DNA of 64,000 nucleotides, from the NCBI GenBank assembly GCA_012840135.1, contig DUMA01000017.1:62001-126000 (forward strand). The letters are read 5' to 3'. Below the pieces are notes generated by a model. That model searched no databases. It was not told where the DNA came from and worked only from the letters and a program-made list of their open reading frames with translations. Position numbers and translations under genes: made by a program. Positions within the stretch are counted from its first letter, which is position 1. Every line of letters starts with the position of its first letter. Below are positions 10,461 through 19,673 of this stretch, one piece after another. Origin of the DNA: Thermoanaerobacterales bacterium (GTDB lineage: Bacteria > Bacillota > Thermosediminibacteria > Thermosediminibacterales > Tepidanaerobacteraceae).

Positions 10461-13400
10461 GGGGCTTTACCTCCCTCCACCACTGCGAAAATGCCTGGAT
10501 ATAGGCTCGTTACGGTGACGGTCCCGTCGGGTCTGTTTAGCGTAAAGTGTTCTTCCTGCCAGCTCCTGAGAGCTTCGTCATACCGCAACACCTTGAGACC
10601 ATCACCGCTGGTTTCTTTAAATGGTATTACAACTTTTATGCCGGTGACCTTAAAGTTTTCACCGCTAACCCGGATGAACTCGGATTTTAACCGGCCCATG
10701 CCCAGGTCAGATTTTAATTTCTGGGAGATGGAAGGTTCCACCCTCCCAAGTATTATCTCCACATCCCGGCTCTTTGCCTGCGGGTCCAGGGTTACGTTGT
10801 AAAGGGATATGTCCGCCCATTTTGAAAAGGTGTCCAGAATCCCTATTTTTTCTCCTGAACTTCCCCGGAACTGTATTTTTCTCACCAGCACATCCGTGCC
10901 CATGAGTTCATCCAGGTCAAGCTCAAGATGGCTTTTATCGGTATAATCCCGGTCCAGCACAAGGGTGTCTTCGCTCTTATCATAGCTGCTCCGGACATCC
11001 CCGACACGGCTTTGATTTTTAATTACATATTCTGCCTGGGTCTTAAATTCGCCCTCCCCCACCACGCTGAGCGCACCGTACATCTGGTATTCATGATCAT
11101 TGTCATTGACAATTCTTATGGTATAAATTCCCGGCCCCATGCGGTTGCTTCCCGACGGAAGGTATACTTTCAGCACGGGTGTCCCGTCTTGATCTGTGTC
11201 CGCCTCCACCTTTCGAGCCTTTATATCGTTAAAATACACTCTTATATTCGAGCCGTTGAAATAGTTGCCCTTTAAAATGATGGGCATATCTTCATCGTAG
11301 TTTTCCACCAGGCTGCCACTTTCCACGCCGGTTATCACGGGGTACGCCATGGTGGTAAAACTCCACGTAATCACATCATTCCCCAAAGATTTCCCGTTCG
11401 GGCCGCCGTAGTAGACGATGCCCGCATTTATCATGACGGTGTACGTCGTCTGAGATCTCAGGGGCTTTACGGGTATGTACAGATATGCTTCTTTTGCACT
11501 GCTGTTTTTTATAAATATATAGTCCGATATGAAGGATTTTTTCAATGTCTCATCCTGGATGCTGCTTATATAATTCAGGAATTCGATGTCAATCATGGAA
11601 AGTACGTCTCTACCCTGCGAATAGACGGTGGAAGTCTTGAGCAGGTCAAGGCCGCCGGTTTCATCAAAGGTAAGGCTGCCATCGATATCGAAAAAGGTGA
11701 CTTTTAGAAAGAATCTATCCACGCCGTTGATATTCCTCGGGTTGAGGTTTTTCTCGTTATACCATGCGCCGTCATCGCCCGGGTATGTGGATTTTACCGC
11801 AGGCTTCCCCCTCGGACTTATTTCGAGCCTTGCATCGTCATTTTCTACCGGATCACTTTCCCCTGTAAAATAAAGTTTCACGGCATACGTGCCGCTGCCG
11901 CCATCCCCGCTCAGGAAATTGACCACATTGCTGTCCCTCAGTTTCACTACAATTTCCGTCACGTTCACAAACTCCAGATCCTGCTTTCCTATTGTCAGAG
12001 CTGGACTGCCAGCGGCATTTCCGGCCACCGGCAAAAGTTCCACCTTTTGTACATCTTCGGTAAAGTTGTATCCCATGATGGCAAAGGATGCGCCACCGCT
12101 GTAAATATCCAGAGCATTCAGGGAAGAAGGGGATATGCTGGATATGCCGCGGCTTTCGCCGGATTTTCCCTGTACCACGAATTCCATATTTACGGCGGAA
12201 AGAAATACACCCTGCCTTGTCTCAAATACATCCCCGCTTATGCTCAATTTGTACGCTTTCCCCCACTGCAGCCGTTGTTCTGGGAAAACTTTGATCCTGG
12301 TCTTTTTCACACCACCTTCAAAATAATATTCCAGCCGGACTTTTTCTATCTTTACAAAGACATCGGTATTGTGCCCTTCCGAAAGGTCGATTCTGTCAAA
12401 AGCCGCCGCATCTCCCGCCTTAAATATGACCTCCCCGTCGGTATTTAGGACTATGGGATCGGAATTGCTGTAAGCCGGTGCGCCGTATATCCTCGAAGAA
12501 CTCATCCCCACCCAGTGGACCGCAGAGCTTCCGGCAGCCGGTGCGGTCCAGAAATAAAAATCTATGTCTTTTTCAGGGTTGTATCCGTAACTGTCTTCAA
12601 CGATTCTTTTATCGATAACAAGCTTGTACTGGTTGATATTCATCAAAGGATATTCGGGCTTTATCTCGAGAGTGTCGCCGTTTACTATATTTATATTGCG
12701 GACCAGCACCCTCTGGGATTCATCGGGGTTGACGCCCGGGATGCCCTGCCCGTAGACGTACTCTACCACGCTATCATAGAGCCTTCCTGAAGGGTTATAG
12801 GCAGTCTCCGTCGCCTTCGGAATCTTATATAGCCTCACCGCATCCTGCAGCGCTATTTTATCTTTTTCCCTGTCCCATTTTATATTTCTGTCAAAGCGGA
12901 TGTAAATACTGCCATCGTTGGAGAGCCTCGTGCCCGAAAGGGATGTTATGTCATCTCCGCCATGGGGACTGGAAGAAAAAGCTATAACTTTCGGCCTTTG
13001 ACCCTCTCCGGAGGTAGTAAAACTAATCACCATGTCATCATTTGTTATACTATTATAATCACGGAACCTCACGCAGCCGGCCTCAAGGCGCACAGTGTAG
13101 GGAGTGCTTCTTCTTAATGGATTGGGGTCGTCTCCTATATCAATTGTGAGCATTTTTCCATCGGAAGAAAGACTTATTTCACTTTTATCCAGCACATACT
13201 GTTCTTCACCGGACTTTACGGTTATATAATCCTTATTCAAAATTTCAACAGGAAAAAGGAATATAAATTTTACAGTGGGCTCCACTTCCACGCCTTCCTG
13301 ACCGTCGGATGGATATGTGGAACTGAGCATGTTGTACGTGGTAAAGTCGAAGGCCAAATCTGCATTGTAGACTGTGCTACCGCTGTTTTTGAGCTGTACA

Positions 13401-14158
13401 GCGCCACTTTGAATCGCAATGGTGTAATGGAAAAAATTTTTCAGGGCGGCTCCGTTTTTAGCCTTGAGGACAAGTCTGTTGTCTTCGGTATATATATCAA
13501 AATCGTCCAGAAAAGCCGCTCCCGGCAGGACCAGAAAAGGGTCCAGCGGGACCGCCGTGATAGTCATCCGGTTTCTTAATTCCTGCGGGTTTACGTAAAT
13601 ATCGTCGGCAAATTCCAGAATTACGGAGGATAGGCCCTGATAAACCCTTGCACCTTTTGCAGGGGTTGTGGCCATCAGGATATCCGTCTGGTTCTGTTCA
13701 CCTTTCGTCACAAAATAAAAATTTGCCGCTGGATTTGTCGCACCCTGCGAATTTTTGAAAAGACCGGAGGGGATGTAAATACTGTAGAGGGAAATGGGTC
13801 TCAGCCTGGCGGGATTTAATTGGCCGGGAATCTGCTTTAAATTAAATACGATCCTTCCCGGCACGAAAATGACATCGAACTTGCCGGTTTCATCATAACT
13901 GCCATTGGCGGTAATTTTTATTTCTCCGATGCTCCTTCCGCTGTTTAACTCAAAAGATGGATCAAATTCGATGGATATGGAACCGGCTCCGTAGTCGACA
14001 CCCTTTTGGCCCTGAATTACCTCCGCACCGTCCACATACACTTTCATATCGAAATTGTTTAAAACATCGGCCCGGGCCCTGTCCATTTTCCAGGGTGTTG
14101 CCGTAAATATCAAGGACGCCACCATCAACAAGGCTAAAATTTTTTTTAACCGGTGCAT
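10457..14158 (-). CDS. Large secreted surface protein with Ig-like (SbsA-type) and IPT domains
   Basis: Signal peptide from MHRLKKILALLMVASLIFTATP (ATG 14158 with GGAGGT RBS, preferred over the listed start); Ig-like 'YPSDGQEGVEVEPTVKFIFLFPVE'; TIG-like segments. Confidence 0.85.
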   Translation of the reverse strand: MHRLKKILALLMVASLIFTATPWKMDRARADVLNNFDMKVYVDGAEVIQGQKGVDYGAGSISIEFDPSFELNSGRSIGEIKITANGSYDETGKFDVIFVPGRIVFNLKQIPGQLNPARLRPISLYSIYIPSGLFKNSQGATNPAANFYFVTKGEQNQTDILMATTPAKGARVYQGLSSVILEFADDIYVNPQELRNRMTITAVPLDPFLVLPGAAFLDDFDIYTEDNRLVLKAKNGAALKNFFHYTIAIQSGAVQLKNSGSTVYNADLAFDFTTYNMLSSTYPSDGQEGVEVEPTVKFIFLFPVEILNKDYITVKSGEEQYVLDKSEISLSSDGKMLTIDIGDDPNPLRRSTPYTVRLEAGCVRFRDYNSITNDDMVISFTTSGEGQRPKVIAFSSSPHGGDDITSLSGTRLSNDGSIYIRFDRNIKWDREKDKIALQDAVRLYKIPKATETAYNPSGRLYDSVVEYVYGQGIPGVNPDESQRVLVRNINIVNGDTLEIKPEYPLMNINQYKLVIDKRIVEDSYGYNPEKDIDFYFWTAPAAGSSAVHWVGMSSSRIYGAPAYSNSDPIVLNTDGEVIFKAGDAAAFDRIDLSEGHNTDVFVKIEKVRLEYYFEGGVKKTRIKVFPEQRLQWGKAYKLSISGDVFETRQGVFLSAVNMEFVVQGKSGESRGISSISPSSLNALDIYSGGASFAIMGYNFTEDVQKVELLPVAGNAAGSPALTIGKQDLEFVNVTEIVVKLRDSNVVNFLSGDGGSGTYAVKLYFTGESDPVENDDARLEISPRGKPAVKSTYPGDDGAWYNEKNLNPRNINGVDRFFLKVTFFDIDGSLTFDETGGLDLLKTSTVYSQGRDVLSMIDIEFLNYISSIQDETLKKSFISDYIFIKNSSAKEAYLYIPVKPLRSQTTYTVMINAGIVYYGGPNGKSLGNDVITWSFTTMAYPVITGVESGSLVENYDEDMPIILKGNYFNGSNIRVYFNDIKARKVEADTDQDGTPVLKVYLPSGSNRMGPGIYTIRIVNDNDHEYQMYGALSVVGEGEFKTQAEYVIKNQSRVGDVRSSYDKSEDTLVLDRDYTDKSHLELDLDELMGTDVLVRKIQFRGSSGEKIGILDTFSKWADISLYNVTLDPQAKSRDVEIILGRVEPSISQKLKSDLGMGRLKSEFIRVSGENFKVTGIKVVIPFKETSGDGLKVLRYDEALRSWQEEHFTLNRPDGTVTVTSLYPGIFAVVEGGKAP

Positions 14159-14183
14159 GGCATTACCTCCACACAAGAATATA

Positions 14184-14210
14184 AAATCCTATTCGGGGCG
14201 AATAGGATTT
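14184..14210 (-). terminator. Terminator-like hairpin of riboswitch expression platform
   Basis: Minus strand AAATCCTATTCG-CCC-CGAATAGGATTT followed by TATATTC; 12-bp perfect stem between aptamer and RBS. Confidence 0.65.
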
Positions 14211-14214
14211 ATAT

Positions 14215-14297
14215 AAATCCGCAGCCTGGCAGCCATAGCGGGATGCTTTAGGCCCATGGCTTTGTGCCCCCACCTTTCAGCAGGTTTACCTATTAAT
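14215..14297 (-). promoter_or_regulatory. c-di-GMP-I (GEMM) riboswitch aptamer
   Basis: Minus strand GGTAAACCTGCTGAAAGGTGGGGGCACAAAGCCATGGGCCTAAAG...CTATGGCTGCCAGGCTGC matches GEMM-I landmarks (AAACC, GAAAGGTGGG, GCAAAGCCA, GGGCCTAA, TGGC[A/T]GCCAGG). Confidence 0.9.
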
Positions 14298-14574
14298 TCC
14301 ATATCTGGTTTTTAATTTATAATTCGACATGAAAAACCAAAATCCTCTAATTTTAACACTAATTTAAATTGATTGTGTAAAAGCCTCTTTCGGTGGTTGT
14401 GACGACCTGTCACCTGACCGTTCAGCCAGACGTTCTAAAGCTCGCTCCATCGCTCCACAGGGTTACGCCAGCAATTCGGTGCCCTGCCTCAATGCCGGTC
14501 GGCATGCTTCTGTGCATGTCGACCCTGCACCAAAAGCAAATTCAAATGGCAAACAGTGTTTTTGTCCATAATAT

Positions 14575-14686
14575 TTATCCACAAAGTTATCCACAGGTGT
14601 TAATAAGTTGATGGCTTGTCCTCAAGATGCGTCCTTCTGTCCGGAAGTTGTCCCCAATGGGGATAAGTTATCCACAGTTATCCACA
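14575..14686 (+). promoter_or_regulatory. DnaA-box cluster (4 perfect TTATCCACA)
   Basis: TTATCCACA at 14575-14583, 14587-14595, 14668-14676, 14678-14686; reverse near-match TGGGGATAA at 14658-14666. Confidence 0.75.
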
Positions 14687-14845
14687 GCCATCCCGAATGC
14701 CGTTATAACAAGCATTGACTGGGAAATGCTGCAGTTCCTGTATCGATAGTTGTTTAAAATTTTATGATTCGTAGGTTCTTTTTCCACTGTTCCATGTTTA
14801 CAAAATGTCCCCCATCTATAATTCTATAAATATAATAACATAAAA

Positions 14846-14892
14846 AAGGGGTTGAGATTTTAAAAACATAATATATATCTCAACCCCTGCTC
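14846..14892 (-). terminator. Rho-independent terminator after ubiX copy A
   Basis: Minus strand GGGGTTGAGAT...ATCTCAACCCCTTTTTTATG. Confidence 0.8.
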
Positions 14893-14921
14893 ACTGGCTA
14901 TTTTGAACATTTTTTTAAATA

Positions 14922-15509
14922 TTACCTTTCCTTTACGGCCTCTTTCTGAATCGAAAGATTACCCCATCTCTTCATATTATCAATTTCTATCCCGAATTGG
15001 TCGAGAACCCTTCCTACCGTCTGGTTTATTATGTCATCAATGGTCTCAGGTTTTGTATAAAATGCTGGTACCGGAGGCAAGATGGTAACTCCGATTTGCG
15101 ACAGTTTTAACATGTTTTCAAGATGCATGGGATTCAGCGGTGTCTCTCGCACCATGAGGATTAGTCTTCTCTTTTCTTTTATAGTCACATCAGCTGCCCT
15201 TATGATAAGGTCCTCGGTATAGCCATGGGCTATACCCGACAATGTCTTCATACTGCATGGGGCCACAATCATGCCGTCACATTTGAAAGACCCGCTGGAT
15301 ATGGGGGCGGCCATATCAGTTTCATCGTAGACATAGTCCGCCAGAGCTTCGACTTCCGAAATACTATAGTCAGTTTCGGTTTTTATGGTCTCCTTCCCCC
15401 ATTTGCTTATTATTAGATGAGAAGTCACCTGATTTTTCTTCAATTCTTGTAAAATTTTAATGCCGTATATAACTCCCGATGCTCCAGTTATTGCTACTAT
15501 AATATTCAT
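14922..15509 (-). CDS. ubiX: UbiX-family flavin prenyltransferase (copy A)
   Basis: N-terminal IIVAITGASGVIYGI; CSMKTLSGIAHG; RETPLNPMHLENMLKL. Confidence 0.92.
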   Translation of the reverse strand: MNIIVAITGASGVIYGIKILQELKKNQVTSHLIISKWGKETIKTETDYSISEVEALADYVYDETDMAAPISSGSFKCDGMIVAPCSMKTLSGIAHGYTEDLIIRAADVTIKEKRRLILMVRETPLNPMHLENMLKLSQIGVTILPPVPAFYTKPETIDDIINQTVGRVLDQFGIEIDNMKRWGNLSIQKEAVKER

Positions 15510-15538
15510 TTATTTTCCCCCTTTATCAAATTGTATTT

Positions 15539-16933
15539 TCATATTTTAAACCTCAGACCAATCGCCGGCCAGTAATATTTAGCCATTATAGCAATTATTA
15601 TAATATATGCAATTATTATGAGGAAACCGGCTTTAAATAGATCTTTCGGCTTATAATATCCGTAAGCATAAGTAGCCAGATTGGAGGAGGATTGGGAAGG
15701 GGTAAGTATGCCAAGTTCGCTGGCCAAAACGCAAATCATGCCTGTCCATTGAGGGTTTATACCAAGAGCCCTCGACATAGACGTAAATAATGGGAGTAAA
15801 GTTGCCACTACTCCGGTCATATTGGTCATGCCCAGCCTGACAAAAACAGTAATGAGAATTACCCCTGCTGCAATTACAAACTCATCGGTTATCCCCACAT
15901 TCCCGGCTATATTATTCACAATAAAATCAACAGCCTTTGTTTTAGTTATACTTTGTGCCATAGCCAGGCCTGAACCGAATAATATAACCGTGCCCCATTC
16001 CAGTCTTCTGAATGTTTCTTTCCACTCCATTATGTCAATGCCCGGTACAAACATCAAAGTCCCGGCTATAAACTCCACCGGTACAAAATCATCTATCCCC
16101 TTAAACCATGCTATAAAAAGTATAATGATTATAACAATCAGTTTCCATTCTTTATTAGTTATCTTGCCCAGCTTCTGTATTTCTTCTCTCACCCAATCTA
16201 AATTGTCCGATAATCTACCTTTGAAGGGAAAAAGCTTTACGATAATTATATATATAAAAAACATCGCCATTACATTAATTGGCAAGTTCGTTTTTATCCA
16301 CGAAAGATATGTCCAATTATACCCCAATTCTTTTTGAAAGTAAGCAGCAGCATAAATGGTAGCCGAGGCTCCTACCAGAATGGTACCGCTAGAAATCAGA
16401 GAAACTGCAGGGATGATAATTGAGCAGGCTTTAGCGAAATTCGTATTTTCTCCAGTCTCTATTTTCTGAACAAGTCCCATGCATATTGCTGCCAGAATTG
16501 CAGTCCTTGCAGCCACGGCCGGTACAAGAAATACAAAGATAAATGTCAAAATTTCCATAAGAAAAAGTAAAAAATGTAGGTTTCCCTTTGCCAAACTTAA
16601 TACTTTCAAAGCAACCCTTCGAGCAAAACCCGTTTTTTCCATCCCTATAGTAATAATAAATATTCCTACAAGCCGCCATATAATTGAATCGCCCATTACA
16701 ATAAAAACTTCTTCCGGTGACAGTATTCCCAATATAGGAATTAGACAAAATATGAGCATAGCTGTTATGGTGGAGTGTATCATCTCCGTCATCCATAAGA
16801 ATATAGCGATAAACATAACATCCAGGGCCCTAACCGCCATCATATCCATGCCCATATTCCTAACTAAGAAAACATCTATTAGAAGTAGCGCAACAGTAAA
16901 AGAAATGATTTTTTTTATATTTCCTTTCATCCT
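15539..16933 (-). CDS. SLC13/DASS-family permease
   Basis: Multi-spanning; MTEMIHSTITAMLIF, VGASATIYAAAYF, ASELGILTPSQSSSNLATYAYGYYKPKDLFKAG; MKGNIKK taken as likely start. Confidence 0.75.
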   Translation of the reverse strand, partial: RMKGNIKKIISFTVALLLIDVFLVRNMGMDMMAVRALDVMFIAIFLWMTEMIHSTITAMLIFCLIPILGILSPEEVFIVMGDSIIWRLVGIFIITIGMEKTGFARRVALKVLSLAKGNLHFLLFLMEILTFIFVFLVPAVAARTAILAAICMGLVQKIETGENTNFAKACSIIIPAVSLISSGTILVGASATIYAAAYFQKELGYNWTYLSWIKTNLPINVMAMFFIYIIIVKLFPFKGRLSDNLDWVREEIQKLGKITNKEWKLIVIIIILFIAWFKGIDDFVPVEFIAGTLMFVPGIDIMEWKETFRRLEWGTVILFGSGLAMAQSITKTKAVDFIVNNIAGNVGITDEFVIAAGVILITVFVRLGMTNMTGVVATLLPLFTSMSRALGINPQWTGMICVLASELGILTPSQSSSNLATYAYGYYKPKDLFKAGFLIIIAYIIIIAIMAKYYWPAIGLRFKI

Positions 16934-17126
16934 ACCTCCCCTACCTACAGTGTGGTTTAAATAAAAAAGAGGGGCGGGCAAAAAGCTGATTTACAGGCCC
17001 TTTGCCCTTTTTTATATATAAAACCCCTGCTCACTGGCTTTTTTAATTAATACATCGTACGTAATTCACATATGAATTAAGTTCTACAATGAATCTACTA
17101 CTGAATCTAACATGTTTTCATCAATC

Positions 17127-18542
17127 TTATTTATCTATAAAATCATTTATATCAAATTTATCGGCTCCCATAGCGTGGCTCCGGGTAAAATGATCTCTTG
17201 CATCAGGTTCTGTAAGAGGTGGTTTTGTGGCATCTATACCCATCTTTGAGCCGCGCCGGATCTGCGGGTGGACAAAATCCGGTGTTATCAAGGGCAGTGA
17301 AGCATCCAAATGGTGGCCGTGGGTCCCCGGAATGATAAATACATCCCTTTCCGGGTTTACTCGTGTAGATAAGGACCAAATAAGCTCTTTTTCATCATGT
17401 GGATCTATATCGTCATCCACTACTATTGCTATCTTGGGATGGATATAAGGGCTGGAAAGGGCAGCTAGTGCGACATCTTTTGCTTCTCCCTGGATTTTAG
17501 GAGTAATTTGAACAACAATAATATGACTTCCTCCGGCACATGGAATAGCAACAACATCTTTAACGTCTACAAAACCGCCTACATCTTTTACCCTATTATA
17601 AATAACTACTTCCATTGGCAGCCCGTCAAGAATTTGGGATGAAGCTATTGGTTTTCCACCCTGCAAGGCATAATATATGGCATCTTTTCTCCGGGTAATG
17701 GCTGTTACAATAATATAGGGGTTTTTACCGGCACCGGCTCTGGCATATCCGGTATGCTCGGCAAATGGCCCTTCTTCTTCTCTTTCAAAGGGCGGTACAT
17801 ATCCTTCTATGATGATTTCTGCATCTGCAGGCACTTCAAGATCTACAGTTTCACATTTTACAGTCCTTACAGGTTCTCCTAAAAAAGTCCCAGCCATTTC
17901 AAATTCATCGACGCCAAAGGGGAATGTCCAGCAGCATGTGAGATAATATATGGCATGATGTCCTATCACCAATGCTATAGGCATGGGTTCATTTCTCTCT
18001 TCATATTTTTTATAGATCATATCCATGTGTCTACCGGGGTGCATCAATACCCCCAGTTTGTTTTTGCCTTTCAATTGGTGACGGTGCAGTGATACATTTT
18101 GGATGCCCGTCTCCGGGTCTTTTATTATCGCCATAGCACCACCCATGTAAGGTCCGGCATCAAGATTTGACATGACATGAATGGGAAGCTCATAAAGATT
18201 TACTTCATCACCGGTTTTTATGATTTCTTTCACCGGCCCAGTTTCCACCAATTGCTTTTTTGTAGGCCCTTTTTTCAAAAGTTCATTCATAGTCGGTATG
18301 AATTCCCTCGGGGTTGTACCAACAGCCAATGCAAGTCTTTTTCTGCTGGCTTCCGCATAACTTACTGCCTTCCATCCGGGATAACCTTTAAGATTTTCAA
18401 AAAAAGTTGCCTTTCCTAATTTATTCTCCCCTTGCCATGCAATACCAGCCAGGTTAGTCTTTGGGTCAACCTCTTTTTTAATATTCACTATCTCTCCCGC
18501 TTCTTCCAGTTGTCTTAAGAAAGTTCTAAGATCTTTAGCCAT
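17127..18542 (-). CDS. UbiD-family decarboxylase (1)
   Basis: UbiD architecture; E-G-P-F-A-E-HTGY catalytic motif; DDIDPHDEKELIWSLSTRV. Confidence 0.92.
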   Translation of the reverse strand: MAKDLRTFLRQLEEAGEIVNIKKEVDPKTNLAGIAWQGENKLGKATFFENLKGYPGWKAVSYAEASRKRLALAVGTTPREFIPTMNELLKKGPTKKQLVETGPVKEIIKTGDEVNLYELPIHVMSNLDAGPYMGGAMAIIKDPETGIQNVSLHRHQLKGKNKLGVLMHPGRHMDMIYKKYEERNEPMPIALVIGHHAIYYLTCCWTFPFGVDEFEMAGTFLGEPVRTVKCETVDLEVPADAEIIIEGYVPPFEREEEGPFAEHTGYARAGAGKNPYIIVTAITRRKDAIYYALQGGKPIASSQILDGLPMEVVIYNRVKDVGGFVDVKDVVAIPCAGGSHIIVVQITPKIQGEAKDVALAALSSPYIHPKIAIVVDDDIDPHDEKELIWSLSTRVNPERDVFIIPGTHGHHLDASLPLITPDFVHPQIRRGSKMGIDATKPPLTEPDARDHFTRSHAMGADKFDINDFIDK

Positions 18543-18629
18543 TAATATTCTCCTTCCATAGTTTATTATTTAATTAGTCTTACAAGATTAAATATTTAAC
18601 AGGTCCCCAACTAACCTGACATAAAATCT

Positions 18630-19673
18630 TTATCCCAAAGGATGTTTTTCCAATATATTAACCATTTCTTTCCATCTGTTGTACTCATCTTGGCAGTATT
18701 TTGACCATTCTTCCTGTGTCATAGGCTCTCCGGCAGGTGATTTAACTTCTTTAACCCTGTTTCTGAACTCTTCGCTGCTGGCAGCCTGAACAAGTTTATC
18801 GGCCATAATTTTTACAATGTCATCCGGTGTATTTGGTGGTGCAAATAATCCAATATGGAATTCAATCACAACGTCGTATCCCTGTTCTTTGAAAGTTGGT
18901 ATATCCGGAGCGATGCTGAGCCGTTCATTTTTAGATACCGCAAGTATTTTTGCCTGACCGGCATCTTGAGCCGTAATCGCTGTTACAAGACTTGCCAAAA
19001 TAGCATCTACATGACCTCCTTCAAGTGCTGCTAATGCTTCACCCGAACTACCGTAAGGAACTAAATTGAATTTTACACCTGTGACTTCCGACAACATAGC
19101 ATAAGTCATATGGTCAGTCGAATATGCACCGCCGCTTAATCCCAGCTTCATAGTTTTTGATTTGGCGGCCTCTACAAAATCTTTAAGGGTTTTATAGGGT
19201 GAATCGGCTCTTACTACCAAAGGTGAACAATCGTCATTTACCCATGACGCTACTGGTTTAAACTCATTAAACTTGGCTTTTAGATTGGGAAGAGTCAAAT
19301 CTGTAAAAATCATAGTCGGTATCGGTGCGGCCATGAAAGTGTAACCATCTGGTTTTGCTCCCGCTACATAATTATACCCTACAGACATTCCCCCACCAGG
19401 CCTGTTTTCAACAACAACTGGCTGGCCTAAAGCATCTTGTAAAAACGGCTGTATCGTTCTTGTAGAGGTATCAACGCCGCCTCCAGGGTTATAGGGAACA
19501 ACAATAGTGATCGGTTTTGTTGGGTAATTTACAGCCCCTTCAGAGCTTTGGTTTTCCTCTTTTTTATCGTTGGTTGCACCGCTATTTTGACCACATCCGG
19601 ACAATGAAAAAATTAGTAACCCGACAAGTATTAAAAGTAATCCTTTTTTAAAAAATCCTTTCATGTTAAACAA
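18630..19673 (-). CDS. tctC: Tripartite tricarboxylate transporter substrate-binding protein (TctC-type lipoprotein)
   Basis: Lipobox LSGCGQ; PTKPITIVVPYNPGGGVDTSTR. Confidence 0.92.
   Translation of the reverse strand: MFNMKGFFKKGLLLILVGLLIFSLSGCGQNSGATNDKKEENQSSEGAVNYPTKPITIVVPYNPGGGVDTSTRTIQPFLQDALGQPVVVENRPGGGMSVGYNYVAGAKPDGYTFMAAPIPTMIFTDLTLPNLKAKFNEFKPVASWVNDDCSPLVVRADSPYKTLKDFVEAAKSKTMKLGLSGGAYSTDHMTYAMLSEVTGVKFNLVPYGSSGEALAALEGGHVDAILASLVTAITAQDAGQAKILAVSKNERLSIAPDIPTFKEQGYDVVIEFHIGLFAPPNTPDDIVKIMADKLVQAASSEEFRNRVKEVKSPAGEPMTQEEWSKYCQDEYNRWKEMVNILEKHPLG

Larger units (their letters stand above)
14772..15509. repeat. Segmental duplication, copy A (ubiX + terminator + 5' stub of MFS gene)
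   Basis: Near-identical to 23760-24505, including GGTTCTTTTTCCACTG(T/C)TCCATGTTTACAAAATGTCCCCCATC... Confidence 0.9.

Noticed and set aside
14393-14611. 72-aa plus-strand ORF
   Set aside because: No RBS or recognisable product; overlaps the DnaA-box region
14560-14700. Chromosomal origin of replication (oriC)
   Set aside because: Despite four perfect DnaA boxes, no dnaA/dnaN/recF nearby and flanking genes on both sides are on the same strand, unlike the usual divergence at oriC; kept only as a DnaA-box cluster
16431-16796. 121-aa minus-strand ORF overlapping the DASS permease
   Set aside because: Out-of-frame overlap with a clear membrane protein gene
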